Of a DNA stretch of 38,458 nucleotides, positions 1 to 8,712 are shown piece by piece (the stretch's first letter is position 1; each line of letters starts with the position of its first letter). Origin of the DNA: Microcaldota archaeon (GTDB lineage Archaea; Micrarchaeota; Micrarchaeia; Norongarragalinales; Norongarragalinaceae); the NCBI GenBank assembly GCA_016212375.1, contig JACRGH010000051.1, positions 1-38,458 on the forward strand. Direction: 5' to 3'. Made by a program: the position numbers and the translations under genes. A model generated the notes under the pieces. That model was not told the origin of the DNA. It did no database searches and saw only the letters and a program-made list of their open reading frames with translations.

Positions 1-90
1 ACTACGCCGGCGGTTAGGGCTGGCCTTTGCCGCAGGCCGTTAAGCCTGCGGGAAGTATTGATGGAGCGATCGTGAGCGGATGAGCAATTT

Positions 91-891
91 TCAAGAAGGC
101 AGTGGCCTGCCCCCACCAACACGGCAGGGGACCACTACCGCGGCGGACAACGTTTTCCGGAACCGTTCCTTATCGACCACGGTCAGCGCCGGGTGTTCGA
201 TTTCATCGGCTTGCGCTTCCAAACCCAAGGCCCTCAAAAGCGGCGCATGAAAGTGCACGATTCGATTGCAAAGCCGGAAACGTTCTTCCTCATTGGGTGC
301 TGACAGCAAGTGCTTCAGTTCAGCCGAATCCAGGGCCGCGGCCAACAAACGAATCGGGATGCTGTGCGCATCAGTCAGTTCCAAATTGTAGGCAATGGAA
401 TTTTCCAATGACTTGCGAATCCGCTCCGAACCACGAACCCAACTCGAAAAGACTTGCCCAGCCCTTGTTAGCTTTCCCGACCACGTATTCAATAAAAGAT
501 GCAGCTTGTTCTTTGAAACGGCGTAACCTTCCTGGATGGAAGAGAGCTGGCGGACTTCCGTCAATAAACCATGGGCTGAATATAGAGGATCCCGCGGTTG
601 GAGTGGAAGCATAAACCCAACAGGGTCCCGTCGGATTGCGGATTCGATATGGCGCGAAGGACCATACATTGCCGCCCGTAAAAGTGTCTTCAACGTCATT
701 TTTTTATCGCCAAAGACCTTGAGTTGGGCATCCAACGTCAGATCTTCGGGAAAATAAGAATTCAGGATAGTGGCACTATCCTTTCCCACCTCATGCAAAG
801 TAGAGCGATTCCACAAAAGAGGGTTACCAGATTGCTCATAATGGACTTTAGCGTGCGATGAAGAAAGGATTGGCGTAAGATCTCGGACCAT
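91..891 (-). CDS. hypothetical protein, mostly alpha-helical
   Basis: About 266 residues from the ATG at 891. I do not recognise a family. The protein is soluble-looking, with no membrane segment, and is rich in helix-forming residues and Arg/Leu; the last 15 residues are Gly/Arg/Pro-rich. The frame is open to 993, but that longer version would overlap the end of the next gene upstream (968), so the internal ATG opening MVRDLTPIL is preferred. No Shine-Dalgarno sequence is evident. It is the last gene of a minus-strand run behind a membrane protein and RNase Z. That it is coding is inferred from a long open frame consistent with neighbouring genes. Confidence 0.6.
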   Translation of the reverse strand: MVRDLTPILSSSHAKVHYEQSGNPLLWNRSTLHEVGKDSATILNSYFPEDLTLDAQLKVFGDKKMTLKTLLRAAMYGPSRHIESAIRRDPVGFMLPLQPRDPLYSAHGLLTEVRQLSSIQEGYAVSKNKLHLLLNTWSGKLTRAGQVFSSWVRGSERIRKSLENSIAYNLELTDAHSIPIRLLAAALDSAELKHLLSAPNEEERFRLCNRIVHFHAPLLRALGLEAQADEIEHPALTVVDKERFRKTLSAAVVVPCRVGGGRPLPS

Positions 892-967
892 GAAGAAAAT
901 TACGCGGGAACACTTAATATTTTCTTGCACTGGAAACAAAAAATGAAACGGACGCGCTGGACAAAAA

Positions 968-1501
968 TCAACTCCCTGACGCCGCCAACCCAAATACGCC
1001 CTTGATGACTTTCAGCTTGGCAAAGTCGTGGAAAAACTCCGCCGTTCCTTCCACCACCACGGCCGTGTCGTTGATGCGCATGCCGTCAAATGGGCCCAAT
1101 TGGACGAAAATCACGGCACCGGTGCAGAAGTTGGTCTGCGGGACGCAATTGACGGACGCGTTGCCCTCCACGGCGCCATAGACATAATTGGTCGTGTTGT
1201 AAGCGATTAAGGAGGAGGCGATTTCCGCGGTCACGATGGTCAAAGCGGTGTTGCGGGAATCGTTGGCATTGATGAGGTTCATCTGGATGAGGACCGGCGT
1301 TTTGGAAAGCAAGCCTTGGAGTTGGGCCTTGGCATCGCCGGAAGCAAGAATATGGACGCCGTCCAACGTGGTGTCCGTTCCTTTGGGCAATACCTGCGCC
1401 ACGAAGAACACGGCGGCAAACACGCCCAATAAAACCAGGCCGATGACGATTTTTTCCATAGGCAGATTTTCAAGTTTCATCAAAACACCCTGAAACGACA
1501 T
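968..1501 (-). CDS. hypothetical membrane-anchored protein with exterior domain
   Basis: 177 residues. A single hydrophobic helix at about residues 16-38 (KIVIGLVLLGVFAAVFFVAQ) follows a short N-terminal tail. The remaining 135 residues are a polar beta-rich domain with several possible N-glycosylation sequons (NDS, NTT, NAS, NDT) and two Cys (in VNCVPQ and NFCTG) that could form a disulfide outside the cell. This suggests a membrane-tethered surface protein of unknown role. The start may instead be the ATG at 1480, which has an AGGGTG ribosome-binding sequence just upstream; a T-rich TATA candidate (TTTTTTATTTTC, about 1520-1533) fits transcription starting near 1500. No family recognised. 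Confidence 0.65.
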   Translation of the reverse strand: MSFQGVLMKLENLPMEKIVIGLVLLGVFAAVFFVAQVLPKGTDTTLDGVHILASGDAKAQLQGLLSKTPVLIQMNLINANDSRNTALTIVTAEIASSLIAYNTTNYVYGAVEGNASVNCVPQTNFCTGAVIFVQLGPFDGMRINDTAVVVEGTAEFFHDFAKLKVIKGVFGLAASGS

Positions 1502-1566
1502 TGAAATTCAAACAAATCCGAAAATAAAAAAAACACGGCAGCGCAAAAAAAAACCATTAACCTTGC

Positions 1567-2463
1567 TTAAACGAACCACTCCTTCCCTTCGTGCGCCAAA
1601 TCCGTGGCCTCGAAAACGGTTTTGGCCTCCGCCAAGACCGGTTCGCGCGGTTCGTACCGGTTGCCGATGTGCGTCAGGATAAGTCGCTTGACGGCGGCTT
1701 TCTTGGCCAAGGTGGCCGCCTGAAACGCCGTGCTGTGTTTGGTCTCCGCCGCTTTGTCCGCGTCCTTTTCGATAAAAGAGCAATCGTGGACCAGAACGTC
1801 CGCGCCTTTCGCCGCCTTCAGCGTGGAGGCGCAGGCCTGGGTGTCGCCGGTGAAGACCAGCTTTTTGCCGGGTTGCTTGTAGGTCACGTCGGCAAGCTTG
1901 ATGACCTGGCCGTTGATTGTGAGCTTCTTTTTCTCCGTGATTTCGGTGAAAAGCCGGCCCTTGATGCCACGGCTTCGCGCCAAATCCTCGTTGAACTTGA
2001 TTTTCTCGTTTTCCTCCAGTACATAGCCCACGGCAATGGCGGAGTGCTGGACCGGGAACGAGGACACACTAAAAAGGGCGTTCTCAAAACAGACGGCCTT
2101 TTTCTCGGCCGAAACCTCGGTGACAGGTACCGGAAAGTCCGGCCGGAAGCCCCGGATACCAAACAGCGCATCACAAAAGGCCTTGGTGCCGGGCGGACCG
2201 AAAATGGGCAACGGGTCTTTTTGCCCCGCTAGGTTGAGGGTTTGCATCAAACCGGGAAGTCCCAAGACATGATCGGCATGCAAATGCGTGAGGAAGATTG
2301 CGGAAAGGGAGCCATACGGCACGCCGAACTTCATCATCTGCCTCTGACAGCCTTCCGCACAATCAAAGAGGTAGACGCCACCGAATTTGACGGCAAAGTG
2401 GCTGGGCACATGACGTGCCGTGGGGACCGACGCGGAAGAGCCCAAACAAACCAGACGAATCAT
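1567..2463 (-). CDS. rnz: ribonuclease Z (tRNA 3'-end endonuclease)
   Basis: 298 residues, the usual length of the short form of tRNase Z, a metallo-beta-lactamase-fold zinc endonuclease that removes 3' trailers from precursor tRNAs. Visible motifs are the N-terminal FLGSS-like LVCLGSSASVPT, the zinc motif HLHADH (residues 60-65), H140 (FPVQHS), D207 in FTGDTQ, the KHST motif (about 242-245) and H265 in LTHIGNRY. All expected metal ligands are present. It is transcribed away from lonB; only 162 bp separate the two start codons. A substrate is nearby in principle: the window encodes three tRNAs, two of which also need intron removal. Confidence 0.95.
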   Translation of the reverse strand: MIRLVCLGSSASVPTARHVPSHFAVKFGGVYLFDCAEGCQRQMMKFGVPYGSLSAIFLTHLHADHVLGLPGLMQTLNLAGQKDPLPIFGPPGTKAFCDALFGIRGFRPDFPVPVTEVSAEKKAVCFENALFSVSSFPVQHSAIAVGYVLEENEKIKFNEDLARSRGIKGRLFTEITEKKKLTINGQVIKLADVTYKQPGKKLVFTGDTQACASTLKAAKGADVLVHDCSFIEKDADKAAETKHSTAFQAATLAKKAAVKRLILTHIGNRYEPREPVLAEAKTVFEATDLAHEGKEWFV

Positions 2464-2625
2464 TCAAAATCAACCAAATAGGTATTAGGGCCATACACCT
2501 CGCCGCCATTTCGAAAAAAACCAGCCGGAGCCCATTGGATTAAAAGGACGCCTCTTGGCCGTTCCGAATAGCGGTAGTAATAAACCCAGAATCAGATAAT
2601 GGCTATCCGGGGTTAAAAACGTCTC

Positions 2626-4737
2626 ATGCCTGCCAAAAAAGGGAACAAAACCAACGCCAAAACCACGACGCCCAAAAAGGGCATGAGCGCGGCTGCTACT
2701 CACTCGGATTCTGAAAACCCGAGCAACAAACGCGCAAGCTCGGAAGTCCAAGTCCCCGTCCGCCTGATTGACCAAATCGTGGGCCAGGAAAAAGCGGTCA
2801 CCATCATCAAAAAAGCCGCGGCGCAAAAACGCAACGTTTTATTGGTCGGGACGCCTGGCACCGGCAAAAGCCTCATGGCGCAGGCCATGTCCGAACTTCT
2901 GCCCGTAAGCGTATTGGAAGACATATTAGTCAAACCCAATGTCGAAAACGAAAACACGCCGAAAATCGTGGCGGTCAAAAAAGGCGAAGGCAAAAAAATC
3001 ACGCAACAGGAACGCATGCAGAACGTGGCCGGCGGCGGACAAATCAACTTGTTCGTCATGGTCTTTTTGTTCATCTCGTTTTTCTTTTTGCTTTATTTCG
3101 GCCGCCAGCAATTGGGCGACGTCATCACCGCCGCGTTGTTGTTGATGCTCGGCCTGACGGGCGTCGTCATGGTCTTAGGCGCACAATTGGGCCGCGGCCG
3201 CTTTGCCCCGGAGTTCATGCCATCCAAATTGCTAGTGGACAACAGCAAAAGCGCCACCGCACCGTTCATGGAAGCCACCGGTGCGCGGGCGGGTGCGTTG
3301 CTTGGCGATGTGCGCCATGATCCGTTCCAGACATTTTTCCCCTCCACTCAAGTCACAATGGTCACGGAAACCGGGCTGATGACCGAATCGATGGACGATG
3401 TTGTTGACGTGTTGATGTCTTACAAAGAAGATGTGCTGACCAAAGAAGGAAAAGAAAACTATGAAGCCATCCATTTGCGCCCAGGCCAACTTTCCGTTCT
3501 TGGCGCCGTGGAAGGAAAATCCACCCTGACGCCCGTATTATCCGTCAACCGATACGATTACGATGGAACGATGATCCGGTTGGTATCAAAAAGTGGCAAG
3601 GAACTCATCGTTACACCTGGACACCACGTGGCCATACGGACCGGAAACGGCATCCAATACAAGCCCGCATCGGAAGTCAACGTGGACGATTCCATCGTGC
3701 TGGGAATGACGCAGGAGTTGCTTGAACCGGATGCAATCGTCGGGACATATTCCACGGCGGACCAAAGCCAACACCAACGGTTCCATGCATATCAAGAAGC
3801 CAAGAAACAGCACCCGGATTGGGGTTACAAGCGGATTGCAAAAAGCCTCGGATTGCTTCAGCACCAAACGCGCTGGTGGCACCAAGGCAAACACACGCCC
3901 CACGCCATCGGGACGCTGGACTGGCTGACCCGCAAAGAACTGCTGCCTTTGGATGAAAGCGACCCCCGTATTCCCCGCATTGCTCGTGTGCTCGGGTCGT
4001 TGTACGGCGATGGCGGCATATTCACCAACCGCAACGCGATTTTCCTTTCCAGCGCGGAACGCGACGTAGTAGAAAAATTTGGCGACGATTTGGAATCCTT
4101 CTTCGGAATGGAAATCTCGAAGAATGCACGGATCATCGAAGGGGGCGAAAAAGGCCACTCGTGGTGCTACCAAAATACCCACCGTGGAATCATCCGGTTT
4201 TTCGAGGCCCTCGGCGCGCCAGTGGGGAACAAAACCAAAATACAACTCGTGATTCCCGCATGGATCCACAAAAACCCCACTTGGGAAGATGAGTTTTTCG
4301 GCGCGTTCTTAGCTGGCGAAATGGGCACGCCCAAAATCCACACCAAAGGCGTTTACCTGACGAGCCTCGAAGTCGGAATTACTGCAACGAAGGAAACCGA
4401 GCAAAACCGCATACTGTTCCTTGACCAAGTTACGGATTACCTGTCACGGCGCGGCATCCGGACAACATCCACGTACCGTGGAACCACCGCATCCGGAAAG
4501 ACAATCCTGCGCCTGCAAATCGAAAAGAAAGTCGAAAGCGTACTCAACCTCCTGACGCACGTCCGGCTGGCCTACAGCCCGCGCAAGGAAAAACGCATCC
4601 GTGAAGCGGTACACATCTGGATGGCCTACAAGAAAAAACGTTTCGAAGCGCTCAGCAAAAAAGGCATTGGGGCTGAAGCTGTGATGAAGACCCTGCAATT
4701 ATCCCCGCGCAGCCTGTATCAAGTTCTCAACGCATGA
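2626..4737 (+). CDS. lonB: LonB protease N-terminal part fused to N-terminal intein half with LAGLIDADG endonuclease
   Basis: 703 residues in three parts. Residues 1-235 are the start of archaeal membrane-bound LonB: an AAA+ domain with Walker A GTPGTGKS (75-82) and two membrane helices (about 141-158 and 165-187), ending at DVRHDPFQ. Residues 236-703 are an intein N-half. Its block A-like start is [11 protein letters not shown] and its block B is TPGHH (T330, H333). A helix-turn-helix lies near 398-420, with LAGLIDADG helices at about 452-463 (acid D462) and 557-567 (acid probably E565). A second helix-turn-helix-like tail (about 677-702) precedes the stop. Thr at intein position 1 is unusual; Cys, Ser or Ala are normal. 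The gene stops before Walker B and the protease domain, which lie in the next gene. By itself it could not form an active protease. Confidence 0.9.
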   Translation: MPAKKGNKTNAKTTTPKKGMSAAATHSDSENPSNKRASSEVQVPVRLIDQIVGQEKAVTIIKKAAAQKRNVLLVGTPGTGKSLMAQAMSELLPVSVLEDILVKPNVENENTPKIVAVKKGEGKKITQQERMQNVAGGGQINLFVMVFLFISFFFLLYFGRQQLGDVITAALLLMLGLTGVVMVLGAQLGRGRFAPEFMPSKLLVDNSKSATAPFMEATGARAGALLGDVRHDPFQTFFPSTQVTMVTETGLMTESMDDVVDVLMSYKEDVLTKEGKENYEAIHLRPGQLSVLGAVEGKSTLTPVLSVNRYDYDGTMIRLVSKSGKELIVTPGHHVAIRTGNGIQYKPASEVNVDDSIVLGMTQELLEPDAIVGTYSTADQSQHQRFHAYQEAKKQHPDWGYKRIAKSLGLLQHQTRWWHQGKHTPHAIGTLDWLTRKELLPLDESDPRIPRIARVLGSLYGDGGIFTNRNAIFLSSAERDVVEKFGDDLESFFGMEISKNARIIEGGEKGHSWCYQNTHRGIIRFFEALGAPVGNKTKIQLVIPAWIHKNPTWEDEFFGAFLAGEMGTPKIHTKGVYLTSLEVGITATKETEQNRILFLDQVTDYLSRRGIRTTSTYRGTTASGKTILRLQIEKKVESVLNLLTHVRLAYSPRKEKRIREAVHIWMAYKKKRFEALSKKGIGAEAVMKTLQLSPRSLYQVLNA

Positions 4738-4859
4738 TGGGTTACACTATGGAATCAGAACGTATCACAAAAAAGGAAGAAATCCGTTTCAAAGGCAAGA
4801 TTTACAACCTGACGACGCAGACCGGCAACTTGCTAGCCAACGGAATCCTGGCCAAGAAC
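3331..4859 (+). mobile_element. LonB intein with LAGLIDADG homing endonuclease, coded in two pieces
   Basis: The element runs from codon Thr236 of the first lonB gene to Asn42 of the second. It sits between DVRHDPFQ and SGGLGTP, a conserved LonB sequence next to the nucleotide-binding site and a known intein site in this protein. It totals about 510 residues: 468 in the N-half and 42 in the C-half. The break lies after the endonuclease and before block F, where naturally split inteins usually divide. Both endonuclease acidic residues appear intact, so homing activity is possible. Trans-splicing would be needed to make LonB if the break is real; a one-base sequencing error or recent frameshift is the alternative. 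Confidence 0.85.
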
Positions 4860-6164
4860 TCCGGCGGCCTGGGCACACCCCCGCACCTCCGCGTCGAGGC
4901 GGGATTGGTCCACAAGGCCCACCGCGGCGTCCTTTTCATTGACGAAATATCCTCACTGTCCGAAAAAAGCCAGCAGGAATTGTTGACGGCCATGCAGGAA
5001 AGGAAATACGCCATTACGGGACAAAGCGAAATGTCATCCGGCGCATTGGTGCGCACCGAAGCGGTGCCCTGCGATTTTGTGTTGGTTGCCGCGGGAAACT
5101 ACGAAGACATCCAAAAAATGCACCCGGCCCTTCGCTCACGCATCCGGGGCTACGGTTACGAAGTCTACATGGAAGACACCATGACGGACACGGCTGCAAA
5201 CCGCGAAAAAATCGTGCAATTCATCGCCCAGGAAGTCACCAAGGACGGTAAGATCCCCCATTTTGATGCTGGAGCCGTGGAAGAGATTATTCAAGAGGCC
5301 CGCAAGCGCGCCGGAAGGAAGAACCGGTTGAGCCTGAAGTTGCGCGAATTGGGCGGTTTGGTGCGGGCGGCAGGCGACGTCGCGGTCGAATTAAAAGCCC
5401 CGGCCGTGACGGCGGAACACGTCAACAAAGCCAAAGGAATTGCCCAGACGCTGGAACAACAAGCCGCACACCAGGCCATTGAAATGAAGAAAGATTACCA
5501 GATTTTCAGGACGTCAGGAACGCAAGTGGGCAAAGTCAATGGATTGGCCGTGATGGGCGACTCCGGCGTGATTTTACCAATCGTGGCAGAAGTTGCCCCG
5601 GCGGCCTCCCGCGACCAAAGCCGCATCATCGCCACCGGAAAGCTTGGGGACATCGCGAAAGAAGCGGTGGAAAATGTGTCTGCTATCATCAAACGGCACA
5701 CCGGAAAAGACACGTCCAATTACGACATCCACATCCAATTTTTGCAAACCTATGAAGGCGTGGAAGGCGACTCCGCATCCATTTCCGTTGCTACCGCCGT
5801 CATCTCCGCGCTGGAGGAAGTTCCCGTCAATCAGAACATGGCCATGACCGGCTCCTTGTCAGTACGGGGCGAAGTGCTTCCCGTGGGCGGCATTACCCAA
5901 AAGGTAGAAGCGGCCATAGAAGCGGGCATCAAAACGGTCATCATCCCAGCCACAAACCTCAGCGACCTCCTACTCAAGCCGGCCCAGCAAAAGAAAATCA
6001 ACGTCATCCCCGCGGCCAACATCTACGACGTCCTCCAACACGCCCTCAAAAACAGCAAGGCCAAGAACGCGCTTCTGAAGGAAATCCAAAGCGAGTTTGA
6101 AGAGGCGTCCGGACAAGGGCATGCGAAGTTGGCCCCGGCGTTGTTGAGGGCGAAGAACCGGTAA
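4734..6164 (+). CDS. lonB: C-terminal intein half fused to LonB C-terminal part (Walker B, sensor and Ser-Lys protease)
   Basis: 476 residues in a different frame from the preceding gene, beginning with ATGATG that overlaps its TGA by 4 nt. Residues 1-42 match an intein C-terminal segment: block F/G reads [21 protein letters not shown] with terminal Asn42, followed by Ser43 as the first C-extein residue. Penultimate Lys replaces the common His; as I recall, Pyrococcus Lon inteins at this site also have Lys. Residues 43-476 resume LonB at [13 protein letters not shown], with Walker B GVLFIDE (65-71), an arginine-finger region (RSRIRGY), and the protease domain with catalytic Ser347 (EGDSAS) and Lys390 (GGITQK). 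Joining 235 and 434 extein residues gives 669, close to normal archaeal LonB length. Translational coupling from the first gene is likely. Confidence 0.9.
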   Translation: MMGYTMESERITKKEEIRFKGKIYNLTTQTGNLLANGILAKNSGGLGTPPHLRVEAGLVHKAHRGVLFIDEISSLSEKSQQELLTAMQERKYAITGQSEMSSGALVRTEAVPCDFVLVAAGNYEDIQKMHPALRSRIRGYGYEVYMEDTMTDTAANREKIVQFIAQEVTKDGKIPHFDAGAVEEIIQEARKRAGRKNRLSLKLRELGGLVRAAGDVAVELKAPAVTAEHVNKAKGIAQTLEQQAAHQAIEMKKDYQIFRTSGTQVGKVNGLAVMGDSGVILPIVAEVAPAASRDQSRIIATGKLGDIAKEAVENVSAIIKRHTGKDTSNYDIHIQFLQTYEGVEGDSASISVATAVISALEEVPVNQNMAMTGSLSVRGEVLPVGGITQKVEAAIEAGIKTVIIPATNLSDLLLKPAQQKKINVIPAANIYDVLQHALKNSKAKNALLKEIQSEFEEASGQGHAKLAPALLRAKNR

Positions 6165-6220
6165 GGCCTCAAACGAACCGAATTCGGCAAAAAACCGAGC
6201 GTAAACTACACGATAAAAAA

Positions 6221-6356
6221 AGATGAAGCGGCGGAGCCGTAACACCGCCGGGACCACAGGGGGAGAGCCCCCTATAGTCCGACGTTTCCCCGAACCCCCC
6301 AAGTCTAGACTAGCGAATCAAATAAAAAACCAAAAAGATGAAGCGGCGGAGCCGTA
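6221..6356. repeat. 21-bp direct repeat: duplicated 3' end of RNase P RNA
   Basis: The sequence agatgaagcggcggagccgt followed by a occurs at 6221-6241 and again at 6336-6356, preceded by an A-run in both copies. The second copy is the 3' strand of RNase P helix P1 plus its U-rich tail, on the minus strand. The first copy lies about 95 bp further along the RNase P transcript. There, on the minus strand, GGCGG and CCGCC can pair into a hairpin followed by TTCATC and seven Ts, which resembles a terminator. Between the copies is a perfect GGGGG/CCCCC hairpin (6260-6273). Confidence 0.75.
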
Positions 6357-6625
6357 GCCCGCTTTCTGTTGTCCACGGCATTCGACTAAGCGGCTCAAAG
6401 GCCTTGCATCCCCCAGCTTGGAGCGCGTTTCATCCGCCTGCGTCCAACGTCAGAGGACTTCATCCTACGGACGCGACGGTATCGTTTCTGTTCTCCAAGG
6501 CACGCCTTAAGCGTGGGACCTTGCAGTCCAAGGGTTCCGGTATTGCTACCGAAGATGAGCGGAGCTTCCTCAGCCACCCCGGTTTTGAATCGGGGCTACC
6601 GACAGCCATGCACTCCACCGCTTCA
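6339..6625 (-). ncRNA. rnpB: RNase P RNA (archaeal)
   Basis: About 287 nt on the minus strand. The 5' strand UGAAGCGGUGGAG (6625-6613) pairs over 13 bp with CUCCGCCGCUUCA at the 3' end (6351-6339), forming P1. Recognisable conserved blocks in order: GAGGAAGCUCC (CR-I type), GAACAGAAACGAUACCG (CR-II/III type), then AGUCGAAUGCCGUGG and ACAACAGAAAGCGGGCU (CR-IV/CR-V types). It is the catalytic RNA that trims tRNA 5' leaders. A TATA box lies 26 nt before the inferred 5' end. The terminal positions are inferred from P1 pairing and could be off by a few bases. Confidence 0.9.
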
Positions 6626-6647
6626 GTACCAATGGTGGCGAAAGGGG

Positions 6648-6655
6648 CTTAAAAA
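6648..6655 (-). promoter_or_regulatory. TATA box of RNase P RNA
   Basis: TTTTTAAG on the minus strand, centred 26 nt upstream of the P1-defined RNA 5' end (6625). This is the normal archaeal TATA-to-start distance. Confidence 0.65.
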
Positions 6656-6776
6656 CGGTCCGAAACGGCATTCCAGGCAACCAACGAGCGCGACCGAAAT
6701 AACGCAAGTGCCGAATTTTTCCAAGTTTTAGCAAACGGAGTTCAAAAACCATCGGTAGAACAAAATTCCACTCAAG

Positions 6777-6801
6777 CAATATAAATATATTGAATATATT
6801 G
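6777..6801 (+). promoter_or_regulatory. TATA box with overlapping palindrome, putative vapBC operator
   Basis: The 25-bp AT-only stretch from CAATATA to AATATATTG contains a TATA box (ataaatata) centred about 28 nt before the ATG at 6814, so the message is probably leaderless. It also holds an inverted repeat (CAATATA/TATATTG) and a tandem AATATATTG pair. Repeats that overlap the TATA box suit binding by the antitoxin complex and autorepression, as is usual for VapBC operons; this part is inference. Confidence 0.5.
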
Positions 6802-6813
6802 CATAAGAAATGC

Positions 6814-7107
6814 ATGCCCGCCATCCTAGTCAGCATCAAAAATGACGTGTGGAAGAAAATGAAAAAATATCCCGAGATCAAGTGGACGCAAGTCATGCGC
6901 GCTAGTGTGGAGGACCGGCTAGACCAAATGGAAGGCTCAATGAGCATGGAGCAAATCCGGGAATGGTTGGGACCGGAATTGATTCGGGAAATACGGAAAG
7001 AACCCCGACCTGACCCGGTCGAAATGCAAAAGAAAATAAAGGAATCCGAATGGCGGCGCCTGCAATTGTTGACACAAGCGCGTATGAACAAGGCGCGGAA
7101 GGGCTAA
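6814..7107 (+). CDS. antitoxin, VapB-like
   Basis: 97 residues. The N-terminus (MPAILVSIKNDVWKKMKKYP, then IKWTQVMRASV) resembles a ribbon-helix-helix DNA-binding unit, and the C-terminal half is charged and helical, as in antitoxins that wrap their toxin. The frame opens at a TTG at 6790, but the ATG at 6814 fits the TATA distance. Its last 58 nt overlap the following PIN-domain gene, a much larger overlap than the usual few bases. Role assigned from position before a VapC-like gene and from the N-terminal pattern. Confidence 0.7.
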   Translation: MPAILVSIKNDVWKKMKKYPEIKWTQVMRASVEDRLDQMEGSMSMEQIREWLGPELIREIRKEPRPDPVEMQKKIKESEWRRLQLLTQARMNKARKG

Positions 7108-7364
7108 TCACCGTCTTCACCCTCGTGGAACACCCCGAGGCAGACCGGCCCTACCGCAGGGCCCTATTCCCAAGCCTGTCGGATTACAAAACCGCAATCG
7201 CAATTTCCAACGTGCTTCAACGTAAAGGAATGGGCGTCGGCGCTATCGACATCCTCATCGCCAGCATGGCACTGAACCGCAACCTCGCCGTCATCACCAA
7301 AGACCGTGACTTTGAGAAAATCCAGGCCGTGGAACGCAAACTTAAGATTGAATGGGTCCAATAG
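7050..7364 (+). CDS. PIN-domain toxin, VapC-like, N-terminally shortened
   Basis: 104 residues against about 125-140 for typical VapC ribonucleases. The first catalytic Asp is in IVDTSA (D8), a conserved Glu is in TLVEHP, and the second acidic cluster is GAIDILIAS with ITKDRDFEKI near the C-terminus. The segment between DTSAYEQ and GLITVFTLVEH is about 20 residues shorter than usual, removing most of the first helix. The start also lies 58 nt inside the antitoxin gene. An internal deletion that pulled the two genes together would explain both facts. Whether it still cleaves RNA is uncertain. Confidence 0.75.
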   Translation: MAAPAIVDTSAYEQGAEGLITVFTLVEHPEADRPYRRALFPSLSDYKTAIAISNVLQRKGMGVGAIDILIASMALNRNLAVITKDRDFEKIQAVERKLKIEWVQ

Positions 7365-7409
7365 CGGCCAAACAATCGGCAACCCATGGACCACAGCCCT
7401 ATTTACGGC

Positions 7410-8591
7410 TCACGTGTGCAAAAACAAAAAGCCCACAACACCGGATAGCACCACAACCGCCGGCACGGCCCACGCCGAGTTCCACTTTTCCAAAACCAGC
7501 AAAGCGCCGGCAAAAATCAACAGGGCGGCAACGGATTTGATGGTCACGGGCAGCAACCCGATAGCCGTAGCCGCAATCAGCCCCACCACCCCTGCGGTCA
7601 GCCCGTCCAATGACGAGCGCAAGCCGGGGTGTTCCACCGCTTTTTCAAAATACGAATGGCCCACCAAAGTGAAGGCGAACGCGGGAAGAAAAATGGCAAA
7701 CGTCATCGCCAACGCGCCCCACCAGCTGCCGGTAAGGAAGCCCACGAATGTTGAAAAAATGATGAGCGGAGCCGGAAGGATGCCGGACAAGGCCAAACCA
7801 TCTAAGAACTGCGCGTGTGTGAGCCAGCCGTTAGAAAAGACGGCATCCTGCTGAAGAAAGGGAATCACCGTGTACGCCCCGCCAAAGGTCAGAAGGCCAG
7901 CCTTGAGACCGGAGAAAAACAAGTCCAAGGCGGATGCCTGGTGCGTCAATGAATTCGGTAATGGCGCCGCGGCCATGACCGGTTGCACGAATACGGTAAC
8001 CGAATAAAGTAAGAAAAGCCCGCACAAAGCCAATGCAGCCGAAATATGCTTGCGCGTTACGGCCACATACGCCAACGTCGCAACGCCCAAAGCGGCCACA
8101 AATGAGGCGCCCAACAACGTGCCGATGCAGGAGACCGCTGCAATGACCAAGAGCCACGCATCAAACAACGCATGCTTGCCGATGCGGTGGACCGCCCGGA
8201 CAATCAACGCGGTCACGGCGGGCTGGACTCCTAAGAAAACCGCGGCAAAGGCTGAGCCTGAGGCCGTCAAACCGTACGCCACATAAAGCCATGACAGGGC
8301 CAGCATCAGAATAAATCCAGGCAAGACGAAACCAAGTCCGGCCAAAAGACCACCCAGGCGGCCGCCGGCAAGCGTACCGAAATAGACGGAAAGCTCCGTG
8401 GCTTCAGGTCCTGGCAACGCCTGGTAAACCGCCAAAACCCGGTTGAACTTCCGTGCTGAAATCCACTGCTCTTTTTCGACCAACTCATGGCGGATCATGG
8501 CGATTTGCGCCACCGGCCCGCCCCAAGCCAACACGCCAAACTTAAGGAAACGGAGGAAGATTTGCCATTGCGTTAGTTTGGGAACGGCCAA
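7410..8591 (-). CDS. chrA: chromate transporter (CHR family, two-domain)
   Basis: 393 residues with about ten membrane helices. Two homologous CHR halves are visible through their signature: FLKFGVLAWGGPVAQIAMI near residue 14, and LKAGLLTFGGAYTVIPFLQQ near residue 230. The first half also has the PGPEATELSVYFG loop. The family exports chromate or related oxyanions at the cytoplasmic membrane; the natural substrate here is unknown. The start codon at 8591 is TTG, giving the expected N-terminus just before the first signature. It is divergent from the membrane gene at 8713. A weak TATA candidate (CCTAAATAC) lies near 8628-8636. Confidence 0.92.
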   Translation of the reverse strand: MAVPKLTQWQIFLRFLKFGVLAWGGPVAQIAMIRHELVEKEQWISARKFNRVLAVYQALPGPEATELSVYFGTLAGGRLGGLLAGLGFVLPGFILMLALSWLYVAYGLTASGSAFAAVFLGVQPAVTALIVRAVHRIGKHALFDAWLLVIAAVSCIGTLLGASFVAALGVATLAYVAVTRKHISAALALCGLFLLYSVTVFVQPVMAAAPLPNSLTHQASALDLFFSGLKAGLLTFGGAYTVIPFLQQDAVFSNGWLTHAQFLDGLALSGILPAPLIIFSTFVGFLTGSWWGALAMTFAIFLPAFAFTLVGHSYFEKAVEHPGLRSSLDGLTAGVVGLIAATAIGLLPVTIKSVAALLIFAGALLVLEKWNSAWAVPAVVVLSGVVGFLFLHT

Positions 8592-8712
8592 AAGAAAATC
8601 ACCGAATTGGAAAAAGTATGGGCGTCCGTGTATTTAGGCCCATGGAAAAACGGGAAAACGGCAACTCAAAAACCGGAAGTCGGTAAGCGACGGCCAACAA
8701 TGGCATTTTTCA

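Noticed and set aside
1-90. Possible gene end or RNA at the left edge
   Set aside because: Only a short hairpin (GCCGCAGGC/GCCTGCGG) is visible; too little sequence to call.
102-614. 170-codon plus-strand open frame
   Set aside because: It is antisense to the hypothetical gene at 91-891 and has Pro/Arg/His-rich, unstructured composition typical of an overlapping shadow frame.
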